Origin: Bacteroidota bacterium
Lineage (GTDB): Bacteria > Bacteroidota > Ignavibacteria > Ignavibacteriales > Ignavibacteriaceae
Assembly (NCBI GenBank): GCA_021793635.1
Contig: JAJYSI010000127.1
Location: 1 to 8,231, forward strand
Length of the DNA: 8,231 nt
Direction: 5' to 3'
The position numbers were made by a program, and so were the translations under genes. The notes beneath the pieces were generated by a model. It saw only the letters and a list, made by a program, of their open reading frames with translations. It did no database searches and was not told where the DNA came from. Of this stretch, positions 1-6,872 are shown in pieces (positions within the stretch are counted from its first letter, which is position 1; each line of letters begins with the position of its first letter).

Positions 1-671
1 AAGGAATGGAAATCGAAGGTAAAACTTTTGCTGTCTCCGGCTTTGGAAATGTTGCCTGGGGTGTCATTCAAAAGATTAATCAGCTCGGCGGAAGAGTCGT
101 TACTATTTCAGGCCCGGATGGATTCGTTTATGACAAATTTGGAGTAAAAGGAGAAAAAGTCGATTTCCTTTTACAGATGAGAGCAAGCGCTAATGACAGA
201 GTCCAAGAATATGCAGATAAATTTAAAGTGGAATTCTATCCAAATAAACGACCTTGGAGCGTTAAGGTTGATGTTGCAATGCCATGCGCAACTCAAAATG
301 AAATTTTTGTTGATGACGCAAAGGAGCTTCTTAAAAATGGCTGCCAGTGTGTGTGCGAAGCTGCAAATATGCCTACAACCCTTGACGCATATAAGATTTT
401 TAGAGATGCCGGAATTTTGTTTGCCCCGGGTAAAGCTGCTAATGCTGGCGGAGTAGCCGTCTCAGGTTTGGAGATGTCGCAAAACAGTATGCGTCTTCCA
501 TGGCCAAAGGAAGAAGTAGATCACCGCTTAAATCAAATTATGAAACAAATACACGACACTTGTATTTCAACTGCTGAAAGATTTGGTACTCCGGGTAATT
601 ATGTGAACGGTGCAAATATTGCTGGCTTCCTTAAAGTTGCAGATGCTATGCTTGATCAAGGTCTAGTTTAA
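1..671 (+). CDS. gdhA: NADP-type glutamate dehydrogenase, C-terminal half (5' truncated by window edge)
   Basis: Glutamate dehydrogenase of the hexameric, cytoplasmic type interconverts 2-oxoglutarate plus ammonium and glutamate, a main entry point of nitrogen. The reading frame is open to the left edge, so the ATG at 6 is an internal Met and not the start; about half of the usual ~445 residues are visible. Counting from that Met, the Rossmann nucleotide-binding motif GFGNVAWG is at 12-19, PCATQNE at 93-99, EAANMPTT at 118-125, and the family signature GKAANAGGVAVSGLEMSQN at 142-160. The closing GANIAGFLKVADAML (202-216) is also typical. The substrate-binding half with the catalytic lysine lies outside the window. 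The signature block and C-terminus resemble NADP-dependent biosynthetic GdhA rather than the shorter catabolic NAD enzymes; cofactor preference is inferred. The gene ends with TAA and is followed by a strong hairpin, so it is probably the last gene of its transcript. Confidence 0.95.
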   Translation, partial: GMEIEGKTFAVSGFGNVAWGVIQKINQLGGRVVTISGPDGFVYDKFGVKGEKVDFLLQMRASANDRVQEYADKFKVEFYPNKRPWSVKVDVAMPCATQNEIFVDDAKELLKNGCQCVCEAANMPTTLDAYKIFRDAGILFAPGKAANAGGVAVSGLEMSQNSMRLPWPKEEVDHRLNQIMKQIHDTCISTAERFGTPGNYVNGANIAGFLKVADAMLDQGLV

Positions 672-720
672 TTTTGAATGTATTCTATCATTGTGCAACA
701 ATCACAACTTGCACTACTTC

Positions 721-758
721 AAATAAGATATCTCCTTTTAAAGGAGATTTCTTATTTT
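721..758 (+). terminator. Hairpin terminator after gdhA
   Basis: A long inverted repeat lies 50 bp after the gdhA stop. Bases 721-728 and 730-736 pair with 742-748 and 750-757, with a single T/T mismatch (729/749) and a short TTTAA loop. The inner stem ATCTCC/GGAGAT is the GC-containing core. The outer A-rich arm pairs with a T-rich 3' arm that ends in TTTT, as expected for intrinsic termination. The arms are A- and T-rich on both sides, so it could also work in the reverse direction, but no minus-strand gene converges here. Confidence 0.75.
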
Positions 759-770
759 GACCGAAATAGC

Positions 771-800
771 TTGTCGCTGCTTAATGTGGTCTTTTAATAT
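771..800 (+). promoter_or_regulatory. Candidate sigma70-like promoter for the receiver/ATP-grasp gene
   Basis: The stretch between the terminator and the next gene must hold that gene's promoter if the terminator is effective. The best pair seen is TTGTCG (771-776) and TAATAT (795-800), 18 bp apart, each matching four of six consensus bases. Transcription would start near 807, very close to the TTG start at 816, which would favour the ATG at 843 as the true start. This is a weak match; Bacteroidota promoters often deviate from this consensus. Confidence 0.25.
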
Positions 801-804
801 TTAT

Positions 805-809
805 GAGAG
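805..809 (+). promoter_or_regulatory. Possible weak ribosome binding site for the TTG start at 816
   Basis: GAGAG lies 6 bases before the TTG at 816 and is the only purine-rich SD-like element near either candidate start. No comparable element precedes the ATG at 843. It is the only sequence support for the TTG start, and it is modest. An in-frame TGA at 804-806 shows that translation cannot begin further upstream. Confidence 0.3.
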
Positions 810-815
810 TTTTTC

Positions 816-3800
816 TTGACCGATAAATCAGTAATTTCAAAAATGGACAAATTTAATATCATTGACATTGAAGATATTTTTAGCACTCGTATTAAAGAGT
901 TCCAAAAATTAATGCGTTATAAAATTCGGGAAATTTTGCTCATCTCAAGCCTTTATGATTATTATCTCTTTGAGGAAGACGGAAGATTGTATGAACTTAT
1001 CCGTCAGGATTATCAACTTCTAAACTTAAGCCAGGCTCCTGAAATTACGCACGTCACAACCGGCTCGGAAGCTCTGGAGCTTGCTCTTGAAGATAATCGC
1101 TTCGACTTAATTATAACCACTTTGCACATCGAAGATATGCATGTAATTAAGTTTGCCCGGCTTATTCGCGATGCTGGTATTAAAACTCCGATTATTCTAT
1201 TGGCTTACGACAACCGCGAACGGAAAGATTTAATCGCAAATTATGATACTTCCATCTTTGATAGAATTTTTATTTGGCAAGGGGATTACCGACTCATAAT
1301 TGGTATAATTAAATATGCCGAAGATAGAATTAATGTCGAAAATGACACTTCCGTTGTCGGTGTACAGGTAATAATTTTAGTTGAAGATAATGTAAAATTT
1401 TATTCCGCTTATCTCCCCCTAATTTATACTGAAATATTTGATCAGTCACAGCGTCTACTTTCTGAAGGAGTTAATTTAACCCACAAATATTTAAGGATGC
1501 GTGCCCGTCCGAAAATTCTTCTCTGTACTACCTATGAAGAAGCCTGGGAATATTATACAAAGTATGAAGATTTTATCCTCGGAATAATTACTGATAGCAA
1601 TTTCAGGCACTTTGGTGTCAGAGACCCGGAAGCGGGAATTAAGTTTGCCAAAAATGTAAAAGCCCAACACAAGGATATTCCGATTCTTCTTCAATCAAGC
1701 AATGCTGAGTTTGCAGAAAAGGCCAAAGAAGTCGGCGCCGATTTTCTCCTGAAAGGTTCGCCAAAGCTTCTGCATGAACTCCGTAAGTTCATTATGAATA
1801 ATCTAGGTTTCGGAGATTTTATATTTCAAGCTGCTAACGGGAAAAAAGTAGGACGTGCTAATAATCTTAAAACACTCGAAGAACAATTAAAAATTGTTCC
1901 CGACGAAAGTATTTTTTATCATGCTGAAAGAAATGATTATTCTAAATGGCTTAAAGCAAGGACAGAATTTTGGTTAGCTCATAAATTAAGACCGAGAAAA
2001 GTCTCAGACTTCAAAAATTCATCGGAGTTAAGAAACGAATTAATTACTTCTATCCATTTGTACCAAGAAAATAGATTAAAAGGTGTAATCACAGACTTTA
2101 ATAAGGAATCATTCGATGATAAAAATAGTTTCGCAAGAATCGGTGGCGGATCACTCGGCGGTAAAGCACGCGGGCTCGGTTTTATCAATACTTTAATCAA
2201 TAATGACAAGATAAAAAATAAATTTGACGGAATTGAAATCTCTGTCCCTTCTGCCGTTGTTATTGCTACGGATGTTTTCGATCAGTTCTTGGAAGATAAC
2301 CGCCTTGATATTTTTGCGCTCGGCGGAATTGATGATGATGAAATTACCCGCCGCTTTCTTAATGCAAAAATCTTTCCGCTTGAAATTGTAACAAAGCTTA
2401 TCGACTTTTTGAGTGCCATTCACGAACCTCTTGCTGTGCGCTCCTCAAGTCTGCTTGAAGATTCGCAGTTTCAACCTTTTGCCGGTGTTTACCAAACTTA
2501 TATGATTCCGAACAACGATCCAGATCCTAAAATCCGACTTGAACAGTTACTTCAAAGCATCAAAGGAGTTTTTGCTTCTACCTTTTATAAAAAAGCTCAA
2601 GATTATATGAAGGCTACAACTTACCGTCTGGAAGAGGAAAAAATGGCCGTTATCATTCAAAGGCTTGTTGGGGCGCAGCGGGATGGACGCTTCTATCCGG
2701 ATTTTTCAGGAGTTGCAAAATCGTATAACTTTTACCCGATCTCTCCGCAAAAATCTACTGACGGAATCGCCATGGTTGGATTAGGGCTCGGAAAGCAGGT
2801 CGTAGACGGAGGTAATGTGGTAAGATTTTGCCCAAGATATCCTAAACATATGATGCAATTCTTTTCTGCAAAAGAAACTGTTCGGAATGCACAACAGGAG
2901 TTTTTTGCACTCGATTTAACCGATCATTCAAATAAAATTCTTACTGGTAAACCTGATAATTTTATTAAGAGATTTGGCTTGAAGAAAGCTGAAGAGGATA
3001 ACACTTTAATAAATGTTGGCTCAACATACTCGGTAGAAAATGATGCTGTTTATGATGGCGTATCAAGGGCCGGCAAGCGAGTAGTTACTTTTGCTCCCAT
3101 CTTAAAACAAAAAGTTTTTCCGCTTGCCGATATCTTAGATATACTTCTCGATCTTGGTGCTTGGGGGATGGGCGTTCCGGTGGAAATTGAATTTGCCGTT
3201 AATCTTGAAGTCCCTTTCGGCAGACCGAAAGAATTTGCTATGCTTCAAATGCGTCCCTTGGTTATTAGCCATGAGTTAGAAGAGCTTGATGTTGATTCTG
3301 CAAATACGGAAGACTTGATCTGTCAAAGCCAACAGGTACTTGGCAACGGCGCAACAAAAGATATTCATGATATTGTCTTTGTTGATATTCAAAAGTTTGA
3401 CCGTTCTAAAAGCCAGGAAACTGCTGCAGAAGTAAGTTATTTTAATTCAATATTGCTTGATCAGAAAAGACCGTATATTTTAATCGGAGTGGGGCGCTGG
3501 GGAAGTCTTGACAAATGGCTTGGTATACCTGTTACTTGGGATCAAATTGCGGGCGCCTCGGTAATTGTAGAATCCGGATTTAAAGATTTTAATGTTACAC
3601 CTTCTCAAGGCTCTCACTTTTTTCAAAATATAACTTCATTTAAAACCGGATATTTTACTGTCAATGACCTTAATAAGTTGGGCTTTATTGACTGGCAGTG
3701 GCTTCTTTCTCAAAAACCGTTCAAAGAATTACTCTGGACGAAACACTTACGGTTTAATGAGCCGATAACTGTTAAAATTAATGGTCATAAAAGCAAGGGA

Positions 3801-3824
3801 GTTATTTCCAAACCTGGGAAATAA
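816..3824 (+). CDS. Double-receiver PEP synthase-like ATP-grasp fusion protein
   Basis: A 1002-residue soluble protein with no signal peptide or membrane segment. Domains in order are as follows. Residues ~38-172 form a receiver-like fold without phosphorylation residues (T102 where Asp is expected). Residues ~183-330 form a second receiver with acidic pair E190/D191, acceptor D260 (IITDSNF), S294 and K313 in the right order. A linker runs from ~331 to 437. Residues ~440-815 are a PPDK/PEP-synthase N-terminal ATP-grasp domain: glycine-rich GGGSLGGKARGLG (K450), LAVRSSSLLED (R542), the SGV segment at 631-633, VEIEF (E790, E792) and LQMRPL (Q811, R813). These match the ATP-site residues of PPDK. 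Residues ~855-1002 form a C-terminal domain with GVGRWGS (891-897) and SQGSHFFQN (930-938). The swivelling His domain and PEP/pyruvate barrel of true PEP synthases are absent, so the reaction is unknown. Phosphoryl transfer from ATP under control of receiver phosphorylation is the natural inference. The start is TTG 816 or ATG 843; an in-frame TGA at 804 excludes anything earlier. It appears monocistronic, lying between a terminator and the SCO gene. Confidence 0.85.
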   Translation: MTDKSVISKMDKFNIIDIEDIFSTRIKEFQKLMRYKIREILLISSLYDYYLFEEDGRLYELIRQDYQLLNLSQAPEITHVTTGSEALELALEDNRFDLIITTLHIEDMHVIKFARLIRDAGIKTPIILLAYDNRERKDLIANYDTSIFDRIFIWQGDYRLIIGIIKYAEDRINVENDTSVVGVQVIILVEDNVKFYSAYLPLIYTEIFDQSQRLLSEGVNLTHKYLRMRARPKILLCTTYEEAWEYYTKYEDFILGIITDSNFRHFGVRDPEAGIKFAKNVKAQHKDIPILLQSSNAEFAEKAKEVGADFLLKGSPKLLHELRKFIMNNLGFGDFIFQAANGKKVGRANNLKTLEEQLKIVPDESIFYHAERNDYSKWLKARTEFWLAHKLRPRKVSDFKNSSELRNELITSIHLYQENRLKGVITDFNKESFDDKNSFARIGGGSLGGKARGLGFINTLINNDKIKNKFDGIEISVPSAVVIATDVFDQFLEDNRLDIFALGGIDDDEITRRFLNAKIFPLEIVTKLIDFLSAIHEPLAVRSSSLLEDSQFQPFAGVYQTYMIPNNDPDPKIRLEQLLQSIKGVFASTFYKKAQDYMKATTYRLEEEKMAVIIQRLVGAQRDGRFYPDFSGVAKSYNFYPISPQKSTDGIAMVGLGLGKQVVDGGNVVRFCPRYPKHMMQFFSAKETVRNAQQEFFALDLTDHSNKILTGKPDNFIKRFGLKKAEEDNTLINVGSTYSVENDAVYDGVSRAGKRVVTFAPILKQKVFPLADILDILLDLGAWGMGVPVEIEFAVNLEVPFGRPKEFAMLQMRPLVISHELEELDVDSANTEDLICQSQQVLGNGATKDIHDIVFVDIQKFDRSKSQETAAEVSYFNSILLDQKRPYILIGVGRWGSLDKWLGIPVTWDQIAGASVIVESGFKDFNVTPSQGSHFFQNITSFKTGYFTVNDLNKLGFIDWQWLLSQKPFKELLWTKHLRFNEPITVKINGHKSKGVISKPGK

Positions 3825-3915
3825 GTCCGTAGGCAAGCCTGAAATCTTGAAATCACAATTTAAAATTGATGAATTAGTTAAATTTAATTAATAAATTTTG
3901 ATACGGTTTTGATAA

Positions 3916-4536
3916 ATGAATCATCTCAAATTTGCTTCAAATAAAATTACATTATTTATTTTCTTCTCCGGTTTAATCTCCTTTCTTTTCTTAGGCTGTG
4001 CAAAGAAATTTCCCGAACAGAAAGATATATCCGGTAATAATTATGTTTTGTTAAACCAAGATAGTGCAAAGGTAAATTTCCCCTCTGATTTTAAGGGAAA
4101 AATTCTTGTAATTACTTTTATCTACACCAACTGCCCGGATATTTGTCCAATGACGACTCATAATATGCAGATGGTTCAGCAGAAGCTTGCTAAAGTAGGA
4201 ATAACCGGAGTGCAATTTGCTGCCATGTCGTTTGATCCAAGTCGCGATACACCCAAAGTATTAAAAGAATATGCCGAAGTAAGGGACATGGACTTAAAAA
4301 ATTTTATTTTCCTCACCGGAAATAAAAAAAATGTTTACTCTATAATTCATGAGTTTAATTTCATTGCTATACCAGGCGATACAACTTTTGTCGATAAAAA
4401 ATATCCGGTCTATTTTTACACTCACACGGATAAACTTTTTCTAGTTGACAAACAAGGAAGAATTAGAAACGAATACCGCGGTAGTAAGGTAAATTCTCAA
4501 AAATTAATTTCAGATATAAAATCTTTAGAGGATTAA
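3916..4536 (+). CDS. SCO1/SenC family copper-binding lipoprotein
   Basis: SCO proteins are thioredoxin-fold, membrane-anchored proteins on the outer face of the cytoplasmic membrane. They deliver copper to, or reduce, the CuA site of cytochrome c oxidase subunit II. This one has 206 residues. A hydrophobic N-terminus (12-27) ends in the lipobox LFLGC with lipidated Cys28. The copper-binding NCPDIC motif supplies C73 and C77, and the third ligand is H170 in YTHTDKLFLVD. The family block SFDPSRDTP is at 105-113. All expected ligands are present, so it should be functional. An in-frame TAA sits directly before the ATG, which fixes the earliest possible start; no clear Shine-Dalgarno is visible. 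It is followed after 1 bp by a PCuAC gene, a partner in the same copper pathway. No oxidase subunit gene is in the window. Confidence 0.93.
   Translation: MNHLKFASNKITLFIFFSGLISFLFLGCAKKFPEQKDISGNNYVLLNQDSAKVNFPSDFKGKILVITFIYTNCPDICPMTTHNMQMVQQKLAKVGITGVQFAAMSFDPSRDTPKVLKEYAEVRDMDLKNFIFLTGNKKNVYSIIHEFNFIAIPGDTTFVDKKYPVYFYTHTDKLFLVDKQGRIRNEYRGSKVNSQKLISDIKSLED
4527..4532 (+). promoter_or_regulatory. Ribosome binding site of the PCuAC gene
   Basis: AGAGGA lies 5 bases before the ATG at 4538, inside the last codons of the SCO gene. It is the clearest Shine-Dalgarno in the window and supports both this start and translational coupling of the two genes. Confidence 0.6.
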
Positions 4537-4537
4537 A

Positions 4538-4942
4538 ATGGTTCTTGTTTTTGCATTTCTCGCGTTATTAAATTTACATCTTCAAAAAGTTGATGTGAAA
4601 AATGCGTGGCTTCGCCCCGCGAACAAAGGCATGAACAGCGCGCTTTATTTTGAGGTAACTAATAATTCCGGTAAACCTGAAACTTTGCTGTATGTAAGCT
4701 CAAATATTGCCGAACTTGTGCAGCTTCACGAGTCCTATATCCAAAAAGGGATGATGGGGATGCGCGAGGTTAAAGACGTTGTTATTAAACCCCACTCTAC
4801 TTTTCCATTTAAAGAAGGTGGTTACCATGTTATGCTTTTATTTTTGAAAAAAAATTTAAAGCCTAATTCAACTGAAGTGTTTTTTCTCCACTTTAAAAAT
4901 TCAGGTACCGTAAAAATCAAAGCAGTTGTAAAAAAAGGATGA
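4538..4942 (+). CDS. PCuAC family periplasmic copper chaperone
   Basis: PCuAC proteins bind Cu(I) in the periplasm and pass it to SCO or directly to the CuA site of cytochrome oxidase. This 134-residue protein carries the family copper site exactly: H64, M75, H97 and M99 fit the published spacing H-X10-M-X21-H-X-M. Additional methionines M72 and M73 lie beside M75. The conserved core elements AWLRP (23-27) and GGYHVML (94-100) are also present. The N-terminus is a short hydrophobic stretch (1-12) lacking basic residues. It presumably acts as a signal or anchor, but it is atypical, and an in-frame TAG at 4526-4528 rules out a longer version. It overlaps nothing but starts 1 bp after the SCO stop, so the two are almost certainly co-transcribed. 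The stop is only 9 bp from the stop of the convergent aldo/keto reductase, with no obvious terminator between them. Confidence 0.92.
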   Translation: MVLVFAFLALLNLHLQKVDVKNAWLRPANKGMNSALYFEVTNNSGKPETLLYVSSNIAELVQLHESYIQKGMMGMREVKDVVIKPHSTFPFKEGGYHVMLLFLKKNLKPNSTEVFFLHFKNSGTVKIKAVVKKG

Positions 4943-4951
4943 GATTTGTAA

Positions 4952-5836
4952 CTAAATTTGGCCTGTCCAATTATCGTCATTTTGCTTAAAAGTCTTCCTC
5001 AAGTTTGAATAAATTTCTTCCGGGAGGGGACCCTTTTCCAAAATCATCAAATTGTTTTTAAGATGATCAAGATTGGAAGTTCCAACAATAAACGTATCTA
5101 CACCTTCAGTAAAAGCTGTAAACCTTAGTGCGGTATCAAGCCAGTTATCTCCAAAATCTAAGTCCATTTTTTTCATTCGCAGCCAATATTGCTCGGCATA
5201 TCTTCCGTGCGGTTGCTCCGGAAATTTCCATGGAATATTCCCGGCAGGACGCTTCGCGATTACTCCTATTCCTTTTTTTTTAGCTTCCGGTAAAAGGTAG
5301 TCAAGATTTCTTTGATCAAAAATATTTACAGATGTTTGCACGCTTCCAAACTTTCCGGAATGAATTGAATAGCCAAGCTCATCGTTTTCACCGGAATAAG
5401 CTGCAAATCTAACTTTACCGGCCTCAACTGTTTTTTGGAGAGCAGCAATTACTTCGCCGTATTCAAGGGTTCCAAGCGGACACGAATGTAAATGAACAAT
5501 ATCGATGTGATCCGTTTTAAGTGTGTGTAAAGCCCGGTCAACTCCTGCAATTATACAATCGTAAGTCCAATCATCGTAGTCCGGGACATCATAACCAACT
5601 TTTGTCGATAGGATAAATTCATCCCTGCGATGTGAAATATGCTTGCCAATTCTTTCTTCTGAAGCTCCATAGCCGCGTGCAGTATCAATAAGATTAATTC
5701 CGAGATCTAAAACGGAATTAAGAAGACGTGAAGCCTCTTCATCTGTTAACTCATTTGCATCTATATGTCCTGCGCCAAATCCAAGAGGGAACACCTTTAA
5801 ACTACTATTCCCAAAATTTCTTTTTTCTATTTTCAT
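4952..5836 (-). CDS. Aldo/keto reductase
   Basis: A cytoplasmic NAD(P)H-dependent oxidoreductase of the AKR superfamily, 294 residues, a normal single TIM-barrel length. The catalytic tetrad is visible: D51 and Y56 in DTARGYG, K79 in STKVGYD, and H117 in DIVHLHS. The C-terminal cofactor-binding loop TFIVGTSNLDHLKNN is at 248-262. The substrate cannot be told from sequence; family members reduce sugars, aldehydes and quinone-like compounds. There is no signal peptide, no [4Fe-4S] cysteine cluster and no extra domain. The start is the only ATG in the frame after an upstream in-frame stop; an AGGAA element 17 bases upstream is too far to be a convincing ribosome binding site. It is transcribed alone, divergent from the Usp/antiporter pair and convergent with the copper genes. 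Confidence 0.93.
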   Translation of the reverse strand: MKIEKRNFGNSSLKVFPLGFGAGHIDANELTDEEASRLLNSVLDLGINLIDTARGYGASEERIGKHISHRRDEFILSTKVGYDVPDYDDWTYDCIIAGVDRALHTLKTDHIDIVHLHSCPLGTLEYGEVIAALQKTVEAGKVRFAAYSGENDELGYSIHSGKFGSVQTSVNIFDQRNLDYLLPEAKKKGIGVIAKRPAGNIPWKFPEQPHGRYAEQYWLRMKKMDLDFGDNWLDTALRFTAFTEGVDTFIVGTSNLDHLKNNLMILEKGPLPEEIYSNLRKTFKQNDDNWTGQI

Positions 5837-6027
5837 TGAAAAATGATTTAATGTTTCCTGTTAATAAATTAAGTGTTAAAAATAACAATCCTTGGTAAAA
5901 ATCAAAATAATTTTAAGCTCACAGAAAAAGATTTTTGTCCACATTTAAACTTGACTTTCATTCTTAAAATTTTAATTATGAATATAAAATAATCGTTTTT
6001 ATAAATTCGTTAATCAAAGACAACAAA
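5837..6027. promoter_or_regulatory. Divergent intergenic region holding promoters for AKR and Usp genes
   Basis: This is a very AT-rich 191-bp gap between two divergent genes, so both promoters should lie here. For the rightward gene, TTGACT at 5951-5956 is a good -35-like hexamer. AT-rich -10-like sequences follow at 5973-5978 (TAATTA, spacing 16) and 5977-5982 (TATGAA, spacing 20), but neither is a strong match. No convincing leftward promoter, operator palindrome or small gene was recognised. Confidence 0.35.
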
Positions 6028-6867
6028 ATGAACTTTCCGTTTAAGAAATTAGGTTTAGCTTTAACTTTTTCACCAACCGGTTTAGCGCTTTTAATCGAGG
6101 CTAAACGGTTGAAAGAATTATTTAATTCTGAATTAGTTTTGATTCACTCCGGTAAAAAAGACGATGCGGCCGAAAAAAAATTATATGAAATGATAAACAA
6201 TTCCGGTTTGGAAAAGTCAGCAACAGAAATAATTTGGGGATATGGAAGTCCTGCAAGCGCTATACTTAAAGCAGCTGTGTCTGCAAATATTGATTTGCTA
6301 ATTGCAGGCGCTCTTGAAAAAGAACCTGTCCTTAAATATTACCTTGGTTCGGTGGCAAGGAAAATTATGCGGGAAGCTTCTTCTTCAGTACTGATTCTAA
6401 AATCACCTTCAGAAAATGCCTCAGACTTTAAAAAGTTTTGTGTGTCGACAGATTATTCACAGGAAAGTGAAGCTGTAATAAAATTTACCTATCAATTTGC
6501 TCTTATGGAAAAAGCAAATGAAATTATTGTGCTTCGTGATATTTATACACCTGGATTATCGAGTGCGGCAATTGAGTCCGGCGCCCCGACCAACTCTGAT
6601 GAAGTAATTTCAACTTATCAAATAGAGGAAGAAGAAAAACTAAATATGTTCGTGAATGAATTAAACTTGAAAGGCATCCCGGTAGTTATAAAATGTTTGT
6701 ACGGGCGCGAAGGTTGGGTAGAAGGAAATTTTGTCAGGAAAAACAACATTGATTTATTTGTAGTGAACGGAAGAGCCAAAAAATTTTATTTCTTAGACAA
6801 GCTTTTTCCGAACGAACTTGAATTCTTTATTAAAAACTTGCCATCCAACCTTTTAATACTTAGATAA
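6028..6867 (+). CDS. Tandem universal stress protein (two Usp domains)
   Basis: A 279-residue cytoplasmic protein with two UspA-type domains, roughly 1-126 and 133-279. Domain 1 shows the Usp C-terminal pattern: IDLLIAG (88-94), then LGSVARKIMREASSSVLIL (106-124). The ATP-loop glycines G94 and G107-S108 have the correct 13-residue spacing of the G-2X-G-9X-G(S/T) motif, but the middle glycine is replaced by E97. Domain 2 ends with IDLFVVNGRAKK and a segment finishing in PSNLLILR; it lacks the GS turn, so it probably does not bind nucleotide. Such tandem proteins are thought to act as intramolecular dimers in stress or energy signalling. It lies 5 bp before the antiporter gene and is almost certainly co-transcribed with it, suggesting that it senses or modulates transport. 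Only a weak AAAGA precedes the ATG, and no alternative ATG lies upstream. Confidence 0.88.
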   Translation: MNFPFKKLGLALTFSPTGLALLIEAKRLKELFNSELVLIHSGKKDDAAEKKLYEMINNSGLEKSATEIIWGYGSPASAILKAAVSANIDLLIAGALEKEPVLKYYLGSVARKIMREASSSVLILKSPSENASDFKKFCVSTDYSQESEAVIKFTYQFALMEKANEIIVLRDIYTPGLSSAAIESGAPTNSDEVISTYQIEEEEKLNMFVNELNLKGIPVVIKCLYGREGWVEGNFVRKNNIDLFVVNGRAKKFYFLDKLFPNELEFFIKNLPSNLLILR

Positions 6868-6872
6868 TTTTA

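Noticed and set aside
193..456. An 87-codon plus-strand frame inside gdhA
   Set aside because: It is out of frame with a strongly conserved GDH sequence and has no recognisable domain.
803..826. Short leader peptide starting at ATG 803
   Set aside because: It encodes only seven codons before TAA, overlaps the candidate TTG start and has no ribosome binding site or attenuator-like context.
1491..2423. Three minus-strand frames of 67-76 codons
   Set aside because: All lie inside the long receiver/ATP-grasp gene, whose plus-strand product has conserved motifs throughout. They have no motifs or start signals of their own.
816..3824. Annotation as phosphoenolpyruvate synthase (ppsA)
   Set aside because: Only the ATP-grasp domain is shared. 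The phosphohistidine and PEP/pyruvate-binding barrel domains are not visible, so PEP synthesis is unsupported.
3831..3840. AGGCAAGCCT inverted repeat after the ATP-grasp gene as a terminator
   Set aside because: It has only 4 bp on each arm with a 2-base loop and no following T-run, so it would not form a stable terminator.
5073..5300. A 75-codon plus-strand frame
   Set aside because: It is the complement of the aldo/keto reductase C-terminal half, with no independent support.
5930..5941. AAAAAGATTTTT near-palindrome as an operator
   Set aside because: A simple A/T run symmetry like this is expected by chance in such an AT-rich spacer.
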